NCBI GenBank assembly: GCA_021770065.1
Contig: JAETRR010000014.1
Location: 1-64,000 of the forward strand
DNA from: Lachnoclostridium sp.
Lineage (GTDB): Bacteria > Bacillota > Clostridia > Lachnospirales > Lachnospiraceae
Direction: 5' to 3'
DNA length: 64,000 nt
Position numbers and translations under genes: made by a program. Under the pieces are notes generated by a model. The model had not been told where the DNA came from, did not search any database, and was given only the letters and a program-made list of their open reading frames with translations. How positions within the stretch are numbered: the stretch's first letter is position 1; each line of letters begins with the position of its first letter. Below, piece by piece: positions 35,183-43,166 of this stretch.

Positions 35183-35665
35183 ATGGTAAAAATGCATTGG
35201 GTTATTACAAGTGACCTGTCAAAAATTACATTAGATGAGTTTGATAATGAATGGAATGGGGCAGTATATGGATTTTTTGAATTGTGTATTAATAATAGAA
35301 AGGAGGGGATCTGGCCTGATAAAACGGAAATGGATGCATTAATAGAAATAGGAATGGCAGATATGGAGGATATCCTATATTGGTTTGTTCATTTAAAGGA
35401 AGGTATAAATGTAGTAAAGAAAAATAAAGAGTATGAAATGCAGCTTTTAACCATGAATAGGTACAGCTTGAAGATGGAGCTGAAGCATGAATTATATTTG
35501 AAATTTATTAATATAGAAACGGGTGAAAATAATTGGGATGAAAGGGTAGAGTTAGAAGAATTTGAGAATGAACTATACGTTAATATAGAAAAATTTCTGA
35601 ATTATATAAAAAAAACCAATTCCAGACTGCTAAAATCTAAATGGATAGAAGAATTGCTATTATAA
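35183..35665 (+). CDS. Orphan immunity-like protein
   Basis: The 160-residue soluble acidic protein of unknown family has a Trp-rich start (MVKMHWVITSDLSKITLDEF) and a helical C-terminus. ATGs occur at 35180, 35183 and 35192; GGAGG at 35173-35177 best fits 35183. In another frame the same bases read NNSIGTNGGYDGKNALGYYK then stop, which looks like a toxin tail overlapping the immunity start, as in other cassettes here. Confidence 0.52.
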   Translation: MVKMHWVITSDLSKITLDEFDNEWNGAVYGFFELCINNRKEGIWPDKTEMDALIEIGMADMEDILYWFVHLKEGINVVKKNKEYEMQLLTMNRYSLKMELKHELYLKFINIETGENNWDERVELEEFENELYVNIEKFLNYIKKTNSRLLKSKWIEELLL

Positions 35666-35709
35666 AGTATATGTTTACAAGGGAAAGAAGATAATGAAAA
35701 TGCAGGATG

Positions 35710-35921
35710 GATTTATTATATCGGGAACAAGCTGTTCACGGCCAGTAGTGCAATTTCTCCTGTGGTCTTAACGTACTGGCAGTTGCAGGAGGAATCGTAT
35801 TAGGAGTAGGAAAACAAATGTATTATACAAAGGAAGTAAAGCCAAAGTTTTTTATATATGGGATGGACGTACAAATGATTTTGTCATTAATCTCTTGAAA
35901 AGTCCTGGCTTAATAAAATGA
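35710..35921 (+). pseudogene. Rhs linker fragment plus toxin tail scar 2
   Basis: The first part codes YYIGNKLFTASSA, a copy of the linker in the intact Rhs gene; then AVAGGIVLGVGKQMYYT in another frame; then the tail FYIWDGRTNDFVINLLKSPG, LIK and stop, nearly identical to tail 1 at 31811-31906. The stop lies seven bases before the next ATG. Confidence 0.65.
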
Positions 35922-35927
35922 ATAGGG

Positions 35928-36590
35928 ATGAAGCATTTGAAAGACATAATAAATGTGAAATTATCGCAATATTTAGTTAATGAAATAACACAAGAGCAGC
36001 TAAATAAATGGGCAATAGATATGCTGCATCAAATGCTGAAAGGTGATGTTTTTCAGCTTAGCATTTTGGAAGTGTGGGGAATTATAACAGAACTGGCTGG
36101 AGCAGGTGATCTTGAGAAAGAGCTTTGTGATAATTTGGTACAACAATTTAGTGATATTTTATCAGGTAAAACACAAGCTGCATTTAGTGTTGCAGTTCAA
36201 ATTCCTAATAGGCTTGTAATGAAAGATTTGGTGCATGTAAAAGATATTTTGCAAAAGTATATGCAAAAGAAGACTTTGTCAAAAATAGAAATTCAAAAGT
36301 TAAAATTAGTAGTTAAAGAAAAAGTTTGTCCAGTTAATACACTTTCACAGATGCTGAAAGAACAAATAATAGGGTTATTGAAATTAGGCTATGATTTTGA
36401 CTTGGAAGATAGCGACATGATTTTTGATTTAAAAAGTACATTATTCATTCATTATGATATAGAAAGAGCATTAGAAAGCGAACTTTTATCTAAAATAATT
36501 CAATTATTGGATTGCTATAATGGGGAGAAATGTTTTTTTGTTAATATAAGGTATGAGAAGGGGGAGGGAAATATATCTATTCTGCCCTAA
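35928..36590 (+). CDS. Orphan immunity-like protein after toxin tail 2
   Basis: The 220-residue, largely helical soluble protein is of unknown family: KDIINVKLSQYLVNEITQEQ at the N terminus, then LNKWAIDMLHQMLKG. It follows the same toxin tail that precedes the CPCC gene at 31903, yet the two products are unrelated. That could mean two immunity proteins for one toxin type, or recombination joining a tail to a new partner. The ribosome site is weak (ATAGGG); coupling to a former toxin frame is likely. Confidence 0.55.
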   Translation: MKHLKDIINVKLSQYLVNEITQEQLNKWAIDMLHQMLKGDVFQLSILEVWGIITELAGAGDLEKELCDNLVQQFSDILSGKTQAAFSVAVQIPNRLVMKDLVHVKDILQKYMQKKTLSKIEIQKLKLVVKEKVCPVNTLSQMLKEQIIGLLKLGYDFDLEDSDMIFDLKSTLFIHYDIERALESELLSKIIQLLDCYNGEKCFFVNIRYEKGEGNISILP

Positions 36591-36628
36591 AATTAAAATA
36601 TAGATTAATAAAACTGATAGTTTGTATC

Positions 36629-36750
36629 GGAGATTCTCGTGTATATTTCCGATAGCGCAGGTCAAAAAACCTCGCCTTAGTATCACTATTCCTATGCTTT
36701 TTGACGTGTATCTTCGGGAAAATATCCGCAGAAAATACACAAGAATCTCC
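36629..36750. repeat. Inverted repeat inside the island
   Basis: GGAGATTCTCGTGTATATTT pairs with GAAAATACACAAGAATCTCC across about 80 bases. No open frame of interest lies inside. It may be a terminator for the upstream gene or a small MITE-like insertion; it does not share the core of the larger palindrome family. Confidence 0.5.
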
Positions 36751-36799
36751 AAGGCAGACTATTAAAATAATAAGTAGATATTTTTAGAAATAAGGATTT

Positions 36800-37353
36800 A
36801 TTTTCTATGACGGGGCAGGACAGGTGGAGACCGTCTGACAAGGAGGGAAGGAAACCTGGAAAATCCGGAACTGAACGGAACCACTGCATATACGTATGGC
36901 AAGCGGAAACCAGAAAGAGCCGGAGCTGAATGGAACCACCGCCTGCACTTATGATAAGAACGGGAATCTGATCCGGGAGATCGGGCCCGATGAGCGGATT
37001 ACCGTATACATTTACGATGTGGAGAACCGTCTGAAAGCCGTGATGGAAGGAGACCGCCTCTTGCTGGCAGCCCTGCTTCCGGAATAATAAATCTATACGG
37101 TTATAACGGCGAATGTACAGATCCGTCTATCGGCTTCCAGTATCTGCGGAGCCGCTATTATAACAGCCGGACAGGAAACTTTCTGACGGAGGACACCTAC
37201 AGCGGAAGTATCTTGGAGCCCTTAAGCCGGAACCGCTACATCTACACTGGAAACAACCCGGTAAACCTTAAGGATCCCGGCGGCCATGCCCGGATAAAAG
37301 GGACGGCGGCAAAGTTAAATTCCTGGATTTATAGACAGAATTTATTAATTTGA
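36800..37353 (+). pseudogene. Composite Rhs fragment (YD repeats plus core)
   Basis: Two overlapping copies of the PELNGTTA segment occur (one ending after TTAYTYG, one continuing EPELNGTTACTYDKNGNLIR to RLKAVMEGDRLLLAALLPE then stop), followed in a shifted frame by LYGYNGECTDPSIGFQYLRS, TEDTYSGSILEPLSRNRYIY and NPVNLKDPGGHARIKGTAAK to a stop at 37353. All match the intact Rhs gene at 27650-27810 and 28621-28850, with about 800 bases of spacer lost. It ends at the conserved DPGGHA junction where toxin cassettes begin. Confidence 0.88.
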
Positions 37354-37428
37354 GATAATGAATAGTGGAAGAGGTGTACCAGACAAACAGAATCGGGACA
37401 GTGATCCAGGCTGATATTGGAGTAAAAT

Positions 37429-37791
37429 ATGAATAAAGAGATAAGCTATACTACACATATTAATGAAAATAAAGGGAACAGGGTGGAATTTTGGATTATA
37501 AATTTTGATTATGCTGATGGAGGTGAATATATAGCAAAATTATTTTGTGAAGAGTATGGGATGCAAATGGGCGATAAGCTAGAGGGAATTTATTTTAGTA
37601 TAATTAGAATTTATTCAAATACTGAGATTTATGAAGTTTTATGGGATGAGGATATAGGCAATTCTGTTTATTCTATAAAAGAAGATGAAGCCAGTATTAA
37701 TGAATTAGAAAGAAGATTAAATTATATTCTTGAAAAACTTAATAAAAAATGGTGCCGGTTGTGTATTCAGTCAAAAGAGATCAGCATATGA
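37429..37791 (+). CDS. Orphan immunity-like protein
   Basis: The 120-residue acidic soluble protein of unknown family begins MNKEISYTTHINENKGNRVE and has FWIINFDYADGGEYIAKLFC. The upstream frame VYQTNRIGTVIQADIGVKYE then stop (37372-37437) reads like another toxin tail and overlaps the ATG by several bases. The stop overlaps the next small ORF (ATATGA). Confidence 0.5.
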   Translation: MNKEISYTTHINENKGNRVEFWIINFDYADGGEYIAKLFCEEYGMQMGDKLEGIYFSIIRIYSNTEIYEVLWDEDIGNSVYSIKEDEASINELERRLNYILEKLNKKWCRLCIQSKEISI

Positions 37792-37925
37792 AATATAATA
37801 TTAGAAAATTAGAAAGCAGCAAAGAGCTGGAAGAAATAGAACTTGTATTTTATGAGGATAAGAATACAGATAATTGTTATTATTCGGAAGCGTTTTGCAA
37901 AAAGTACTGGAAAGTGCCCCGGTAG
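37788..37925 (+). CDS. Small ORF, possible truncated immunity protein
   Basis: The 45-residue product (MKYNIRKLESSKELEEIELV at the start) has a start overlapping the previous stop (ATGA). Base composition changes to core-like GC just after its end, so it probably lost its 3' part at the island border. Function unknown. Confidence 0.35.
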   Translation: MKYNIRKLESSKELEEIELVFYEDKNTDNCYYSEAFCKKYWKVPR

Positions 37926-38052
37926 CATTATATAATGAAATCAATTGACGGGGAAACCAGGAACCATCTCCTCAGCATACAAGGAGACACGGATGGTATC
38001 AAGACGAGAATGAACCTGCCGGATGCCATAGACAAACAGGGAGGAAATTGTT
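37926..38052. other. Right border of the toxin island
   Basis: No gene recognised. Composition shifts here from AT-rich island to the mid-GC core; the last 15 bases hold the GGGAGG ribosome site of nth. Confidence 0.4.
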
Positions 38053-38694
38053 ATGACAAAAGAAGAGTTAGCATTGGAGCTGATTGCCAGATTGAAGAAG
38101 GAATACCCGGACGCAGACTGTACCCTGGACTACAACCAGGCATGGAAGCTTCTGGTGAGTGTGCGCCTGGCGGCTCAGTGTACGGATGCCAGGGTAAATG
38201 TGGTCGTAAAGGATCTCTATAAAAAATACCCGGATGTAAAGTCACTGGCAGAAGCTCCGGTGGAGGACATAGAAGCCATTGTAAAGCCCTGCGGCCTGGG
38301 GCACAGCAAAGCCAGGGACATCAGCGCCTGCATGAAGGTTCTGATGGAACAGTATGGGGGAAATATTCCCGATACCTTTGAAGAGCTCTTAAAGCTTCCC
38401 GGCGTGGGCCGCAAGAGTGCCAATCTGATTATGGGGGATGTATTCGGAAAGCCCGCCATTGTGACAGACACCCACTGTATCCGCCTGTCCAACCGTATGG
38501 GCCTGGTAGAAAACTGTAAAGATCCCAAGAAAGTGGAGATGGCCCTCTGGAAGATTATTCCGCCGGAGGAGGGCAGTGATTTCTGCCACCGGCTGGTATA
38601 TCACGGAAGAGACGTGTGCACAGCCCGGACAAAACCCTACTGTGATAAATGCTGTGTGAAAGATATCTGTGCCAGAAACGGCGTGGAGGATTAG
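38053..38694 (+). CDS. nth: Endonuclease III (DNA glycosylase/AP lyase)
   Basis: The 213-residue base-excision repair enzyme removes oxidised pyrimidines and cleaves the abasic site. It has the helix-hairpin-helix with catalytic Lys (LPGVGRKSANLIMG, about residues 114-127), the catalytic Asp in IVTDTHCIRLSNRMG, and a C-terminal [4Fe-4S] cluster motif (CTARTKPYCDKCCVKDIC). Length and motif order are canonical. The start follows GGGAGG. It marks the return to core genes and may be cotranscribed with the next methyltransferase. Confidence 0.96.
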   Translation: MTKEELALELIARLKKEYPDADCTLDYNQAWKLLVSVRLAAQCTDARVNVVVKDLYKKYPDVKSLAEAPVEDIEAIVKPCGLGHSKARDISACMKVLMEQYGGNIPDTFEELLKLPGVGRKSANLIMGDVFGKPAIVTDTHCIRLSNRMGLVENCKDPKKVEMALWKIIPPEEGSDFCHRLVYHGRDVCTARTKPYCDKCCVKDICARNGVED

Positions 38695-38764
38695 AAGGGC
38701 CGTTTACCCGGTATCCCGTGCACAGGGAATCAGCAGCATGGAAAGACGGACGAAGGAGGAACAG

Positions 38765-39967
38765 ATGGAACACGCAGCAGTAAATCTGAAAAAAGGAGAA
38801 GGCCGCTTTTTGAAGGCAGGCGGCCTGTGGATCTATGACAATGAAATCGCCTCTGTAATGGGAAGCGCTGCAGACGGGGATCTGGTTCTGGTCCGCGATT
38901 TTGACGGCTACTGTCTGGGGAGAGGATTTATCAATACGCATTCAAAAATCAGAATCCGTATGATGACGCGCAGAAAAGACCAGGAAATCAACGAGGAATT
39001 TCTCCGCATGCGGATTCAGAATGCCTGGGAATACCGGAAGCGTACCGTGGATACGGACAGCTGCCGCCTTATCTTTGGAGAAGCGGATTTCCTGCCGGGA
39101 TTTGTGGCGGACAAGTTCTCGGACGTTCTGGTGATCCAGTCCCTGGCCCTTGGAATTGACCGGATGAAGGAGACGCTGATCCGGCTTCTGAAAGAAGTTC
39201 TGGCAGAGGACGGAATTACGATCCGGGGCGTCTATGAGCGGAGCGATGTAAAAGAACGGGAAAAAGAGGGAATGGAGCGGTACAAGGGATTTTCAGGCGA
39301 ACCCTTTGACACCCAGGTAGAGATCCTGGAAAACGGCGTCCGCTATCTGGTGGATGTGAAGGACGGCCAGAAGACCGGATTTTTCCTGGATCAGAAGTAT
39401 AACCGTCTGGCGGTTCAAAGGCTCTGCAGGGATGCAAAAGTGCTGGACTGCTTTACCCATACGGGTTCCTTTGCCCTCAATGCGGGAATAGCCGGAGCAA
39501 GGGAGGTTCTCGGCGTGGACGCTTCGGAATCCGGCGTGGCGCAGGCGGTTAAGAACGCGGCGCTTAACCGCCTGGAGAACCGGGTGCGGTTTCAATGTGC
39601 GGATGTCTTCGATCTGCTGCCGGAGCTTGAGGAAAAGGGAGAGCGCTTTGATGTAGTGATACTGGACCCGCCGGCCTTTACCAAGTCCCGGAATTCCGTG
39701 AAAAACGCAGTGAAGGGCTATCGGGAAATCAATATGCGCGGCATGAAACTTGTAAAGGACGGGGGCTTTCTGGCTACCTGTTCCTGTTCCCGTTTTATGA
39801 CCTATGAGCTCTTTACCCAGACGATTCAACAGGCGGCAAAAAGCGTGCATAAGCGGCTGCGCCAGGTGGAGTACCGGACCCAGGCACCGGATCACCCCAT
39901 TTTGTGGGCGGCGGAGGAATCCTATTATCTGAAGTTTTATATTTTTCAGGTTTGTGATGAGAAATAA
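38765..39967 (+). CDS. rlmI: Class I rRNA m5C methyltransferase, RlmI-like
   Basis: The 400-residue SAM-dependent methyltransferase has an N-terminal PUA-type RNA-binding region (LKKGEGRFLKAGGLWIYDNE), a central domain, and the Rossmann methyltransferase fold: VLDCFTHTGSFALNAGIAGA (motif I), FDVVILDPPAFTKS (motif IV with DPPAF), and LATCSCSRFMTYELF (Cys in motif VI). These features match the enzyme that methylates C1962 of 23S rRNA. GAAGGAGGA precedes the ATG at 38765; longer in-frame starts run back into nth. Confidence 0.87.
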   Translation: MEHAAVNLKKGEGRFLKAGGLWIYDNEIASVMGSAADGDLVLVRDFDGYCLGRGFINTHSKIRIRMMTRRKDQEINEEFLRMRIQNAWEYRKRTVDTDSCRLIFGEADFLPGFVADKFSDVLVIQSLALGIDRMKETLIRLLKEVLAEDGITIRGVYERSDVKEREKEGMERYKGFSGEPFDTQVEILENGVRYLVDVKDGQKTGFFLDQKYNRLAVQRLCRDAKVLDCFTHTGSFALNAGIAGAREVLGVDASESGVAQAVKNAALNRLENRVRFQCADVFDLLPELEEKGERFDVVILDPPAFTKSRNSVKNAVKGYREINMRGMKLVKDGGFLATCSCSRFMTYELFTQTIQQAAKSVHKRLRQVEYRTQAPDHPILWAAEESYYLKFYIFQVCDEK

Positions 39968-40092
39968 AACAGGTTAAAGCTCTGGTATGCGTCCTGCATT
40001 TAAAAAATGGCGGTCAGGAAAAGTACCGCTGTATTGTCTGTAATTATAGTGCATATATGGTATCAGAGATAAGAGAAAGAAAGGGCCGGAAT

Positions 40093-41448
40093 ATGAGCGG
40101 ACTGCCGCAGGAATTCAAAGATCGGATGGAGCGTCTCCTGGGAGCGGAATACAAGGCGTTTTTAGACAGCCTGGAGAGAGAACCGGCCCGGGCGCTCCGG
40201 GTTAATACGCTGAAAATCACATCGGAGGAGTTCTGCCGGACTGCTCCATTTTCTCTGCGCCCTGTTCCCTGGGCAAAAGACGGATTCTACTATGGAAAAG
40301 AGGACCGGCCGGGACGCTGCCCCGGCCATGAGGCCGGCCTGTACTATATCCAGGAGCCGAGCGCTATGGCAGTGGGAACACTGGCAGACGCCCGGCCGGG
40401 GGAACGGGTGCTGGATCTCTGTGCCGCACCCGGGGGAAAGACGACTCACCTGGCGGCATCCATGGAGGGCAGGGGGCTTCTCGTCTCCAATGAGATTCAT
40501 CCGGCCCGGGCAAAAATCCTTTCCTCCAATGTGGAGCGTATGGGAATCCGCAACTGCGTGGTGACGAATGAGCGGCCGGAGTGCCTGGCGGAGCGGCTGC
40601 CGGGCTTCTTTGACCGGATTGTGGCAGACGCGCCCTGCTCCGGGGAGGGAATGTTCCGAAAGGAAGAACAGGCGGTTCTGCAGTGGAGCCCGGAAAATGT
40701 ATCCATGTGTGCTGTCCGGCAGCAGGAGATCCTTGAGGCTGCGGCAGGGATGCTGCGTCCGGGAGGAATACTGGTCTACTCCACCTGTACCTTCTCCCCG
40801 GAGGAAAACGAGGGAAGCGTTCATAGATTTCTGGAGCGGCATCCGGAGTTTTCCGTAAAAAAGATGCCCGGCTATGAAGGATTTTCGCCCGGAAGGCCGG
40901 AGTGGGCGGACGCCTGTCCACAGACAGCGGACACTTTCCGGCTCTGGCCCCATCGCCTGGAGGGAGAGGGACATTTCGCGGCGGTTCTTCAAAAGGAGGG
41001 AGCGGCGCCGGCCGGACACTTTCCCTGGAAAATGCAGCCGGTGGACGGCAACATCCGGAAGCTGTACCGGGAATTTGAAAAGGAGGCTCTGTGCTGTGAG
41101 CTTGAGGGAATTCCGGTGCTGTTTAAAGACCAGCTCTATCTTCTGCCGGAGGCATTCCCGCTTAAGGGTCTTAAAGTACTGCGTCCCGGTCTTCACCTTG
41201 GTACGATAAAAAAGAACCGGTTTGAGCCGGCCCATGCACTTGCACTGGCGTTAAAGCCCTGTGAGTCCGTTCGCTGCTGCTCTTTAGATGTACAGGAAGC
41301 CGGCGAGTACCTGAAGGGTGCGATTTTTGAGAGGCAGGGAGAAAAAGGATGGACGCTGATGCTTGTGGACGGTTACTCCACAGGCTGGGGAAAGCAGGCC
41401 GGAGGGATGGTGAAGAATCATTACCCTAAAGGCTTAAGGAAGAATTAG
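40093..41448 (+). CDS. 16S rRNA m5C methyltransferase, RsmF-like (NOL1/NOP2/Sun)
   Basis: The 451-residue RNA cytosine-C5 methyltransferase has SAM motif I VLDLCAAPGGKTTHLAA (near residue 112), motif IV VADAPCSGEGMFRKEE with the release Cys, and motif VI YSTCTFSPEENEG with the catalytic Cys, typical of the RsmF branch. A C-terminal pseudouridine-synthase-like/PUA region (from about 310) is the usual RsmF extension. The ATG at 40093 is chosen as MSGLPQEF fits family starts; the ribosome site is modest. A 22-bp perfect terminator stem follows. Confidence 0.88.
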   Translation: MSGLPQEFKDRMERLLGAEYKAFLDSLEREPARALRVNTLKITSEEFCRTAPFSLRPVPWAKDGFYYGKEDRPGRCPGHEAGLYYIQEPSAMAVGTLADARPGERVLDLCAAPGGKTTHLAASMEGRGLLVSNEIHPARAKILSSNVERMGIRNCVVTNERPECLAERLPGFFDRIVADAPCSGEGMFRKEEQAVLQWSPENVSMCAVRQQEILEAAAGMLRPGGILVYSTCTFSPEENEGSVHRFLERHPEFSVKKMPGYEGFSPGRPEWADACPQTADTFRLWPHRLEGEGHFAAVLQKEGAAPAGHFPWKMQPVDGNIRKLYREFEKEALCCELEGIPVLFKDQLYLLPEAFPLKGLKVLRPGLHLGTIKKNRFEPAHALALALKPCESVRCCSLDVQEAGEYLKGAIFERQGEKGWTLMLVDGYSTGWGKQAGGMVKNHYPKGLRKN

Positions 41449-41455
41449 AAGAAAA

Positions 41456-41506
41456 ATGGGGCAGCCGGGAAATAAAGCCTGCAGCTTTATTTCCCGGCTG
41501 CCCCAT
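41456..41506. terminator. Perfect 22-bp bidirectional terminator
   Basis: ATGGGGCAGCCGGGAAATAAAG and its exact complement flank a 7-base loop between the convergent rsmF-like gene and asnA. The inner GGGAAATAAxG resembles the arm of the dispersed palindrome family, although the core is absent. Confidence 0.85.
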
Positions 41507-41512
41507 AAATGA

Positions 41513-42523
41513 TTACAACAGCATTACCCCGTGCATCCGTGCCGTTCTGCGGACATCTTCGGGCCAGATGGATGCCTGCACCTCCCCGATGTGGGCCTTG
41601 CGCAGATAAAACATACAGATACGGGACTGGCCGATACCGCCGCCCACCGTATAGGGCAGCTTCTGCTCCAGGATCGCCTTCTGGAAGGGCAGCTCTGCCC
41701 GTTCCTCACAGCCGGCTAGTTTAAGCTGGCGCTTAAGCGCCTCCTCATCTACGCGGATTCCCATGGAAGAGAGCTCCAGCGCGTGATCCAGAACAGGATA
41801 CCACACAATAATATCCCCGTTCAGATGCCAGTCGTCATAGTCCGGCGCCCGTCCGTCATGGGGCTTTCCGTCTGCCAGCTTGTCGCCGATCTCCATAAGG
41901 AATACGGCGCCCTTTTCCCTGGCAATCAGATCCTCGCGCTCTTTCGGCGTTTTATCCGGATAGCGGTCCGCCAGTTCCTGGGTGGTGATAAAGAAGATAT
42001 CCCTGGGAAGAATCTCTTCAATATAATCATAACGGATAGACATATATTTTTCTGTTTTCTTAAGGGCCTTGTAAACCTTACGAACCGTCTCCTTCAGATA
42101 ATCCGTATTCCGATCTTCTTTCAGAATAATTTTTTCCCAATCCCACTGATCCACATAGATGGAATGTACATTGTCCGTGTCTTCATCCCGGCGGATAGCG
42201 CTCATGTCCGTGTACAGGCCCTCTCCGATGTGAAAGCCGTACTGCTTCAGAGCATTGCGTTTCCACTTGGCAAGGGAGTGTACGATCTCCACAGGCCGCT
42301 CATTCTGCTCCTTAATGCCGAAGGTAACGGGCCGCTCTACTCCGTTCAGATTGTCATTGAGACCGGATTCGGGCGTCACAAAGAGGGGCGCGGAAACCCG
42401 GAGAAGGTACAGCTGTTCGGCAAGGCTCTGCTGAAAGAAATCCTTTACCGTTTTAATAGCCACCTGTGTGTCGTACAGGCTCAGCTCGGACTGATAGTCC
42501 TTGGGTATGTATAAATGCTCCAT
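41513..42523 (-). CDS. asnA: Aspartate--ammonia ligase (asparagine synthetase A)
   Basis: The 336-residue cytoplasmic enzyme makes asparagine from aspartate, ammonia and ATP; its fold is related to class II aminoacyl-tRNA synthetases. Family features include [20 protein letters not shown] near residue 37, [24 protein letters not shown], and the C-terminal [20 protein letters not shown] with the motif-3-like Arg. Length matches AsnA (330-340). An AGAGGAGA ribosome site precedes the ATG; an extended -10 promoter lies about 50 bases upstream. Confidence 0.95.
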   Translation of the reverse strand: MEHLYIPKDYQSELSLYDTQVAIKTVKDFFQQSLAEQLYLLRVSAPLFVTPESGLNDNLNGVERPVTFGIKEQNERPVEIVHSLAKWKRNALKQYGFHIGEGLYTDMSAIRRDEDTDNVHSIYVDQWDWEKIILKEDRNTDYLKETVRKVYKALKKTEKYMSIRYDYIEEILPRDIFFITTQELADRYPDKTPKEREDLIAREKGAVFLMEIGDKLADGKPHDGRAPDYDDWHLNGDIIVWYPVLDHALELSSMGIRVDEEALKRQLKLAGCEERAELPFQKAILEQKLPYTVGGGIGQSRICMFYLRKAHIGEVQASIWPEDVRRTARMHGVMLL

Positions 42524-42570
42524 TTAAAATCTCCTCTGATACTTTTTCCGATAATTAAAATACGAAGTCT

Positions 42571-42599
42571 ATTATAGCAGAATTCACGAAAAAGAAAAG
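42571..42599 (-). promoter_or_regulatory. asnA promoter (extended -10)
   Basis: The minus strand reads TGCTATAAT at 42571-42579, with a weak CTTTTC -35 17 bases away. Confidence 0.6.
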
Positions 42600-42682
42600 A
42601 ACTTTGTGGCAGTCATCAAAATTTTTACATGCGGCAGGGTAAGAATTCAGGCGGCAGCGACGGGCGGAAAACGGACAGAAAA

Positions 42683-42718
42683 AAGCCGTCTTGGCAATAT
42701 CTTCTGTCAAAACGGCTT
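42683..42718 (-). terminator. Intrinsic terminator of the cold-shock gene
   Basis: AAGCCGT and ACGGCTT arms, followed on the minus strand by a TTTTTT run, 85 bases after the csp stop. Confidence 0.78.
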
Positions 42719-42802
42719 ATCTCAGATTCTGCTTTAACCAGTTGCTTTTATCTTTTTTTGAATGCGCTCTATGAAAATAAGATGCATGGATAATTAGGCT
42801 GA

Positions 42803-43000
42803 TTAAATTCTGGTTACATTCGTAGCCTGCGGTCCCTTTGCGCCGTCTACAACATCAAACTCAACAGCCTGCCCTTCTTCCAAGGACTTGAAACCATCCA
42901 TGGTGATGCCGGAGTAATGTACAAACACATCATTTCCCTGCTCGTCAGAAATGAAACCGTATCCCTTTTGATTGTTGAACCACTTAACTGTACCTTGCAT
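42803..43000 (-). CDS. Cold-shock protein (CspA family)
   Basis: The 65-residue single cold-shock domain that binds single-stranded RNA/DNA has RNP-1 KGYGFISDE and RNP-2 DVFVHYSGI. The start at 43000 has an AGGAGG-like site (CGGAGG, 12 bases upstream); an upstream ATG would add a non-conserved Cys-rich stretch. It has its own strong promoter and terminator, so it is monocistronic with a 50-60 base leader. Confidence 0.96.
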   Translation of the reverse strand: MQGTVKWFNNQKGYGFISDEQGNDVFVHYSGITMDGFKSLEEGQAVEFDVVDGAKGPQATNVTRI

Positions 43001-43059
43001 TGTGATAATACCTCCGAAAATATTAAAAAAGTGTCTCGTTGCACAACAACAACAGATAT

Positions 43060-43088
43060 AGATTATCATAAATGGGAAACCCTGTCAA
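43060..43088 (-). promoter_or_regulatory. Promoter of the cold-shock gene
   Basis: The minus strand has consensus TTGACA, a 17-base spacer and TAATCT. Confidence 0.75.
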
Positions 43089-43166
43089 TAAAATTTGAAG
43101 CCTTCCGGGGTCTTTTTTCGTGATTGTTTGAATAAAATGAAATAATGAAAAAGAGTGCAATTTTTT

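Noticed and set aside
36591-36800. Possible transposase ORF in the island scar
   Set aside because: Only short frames with no DDE or HUH motif; the inverted repeat alone does not support an insertion sequence.
40162-41235. 357-codon minus-strand frame within the RsmF-like gene
   Set aside because: Antisense to a gene with clear catalytic motifs; composition is Arg/His/Pro-rich as expected for a shadow frame.
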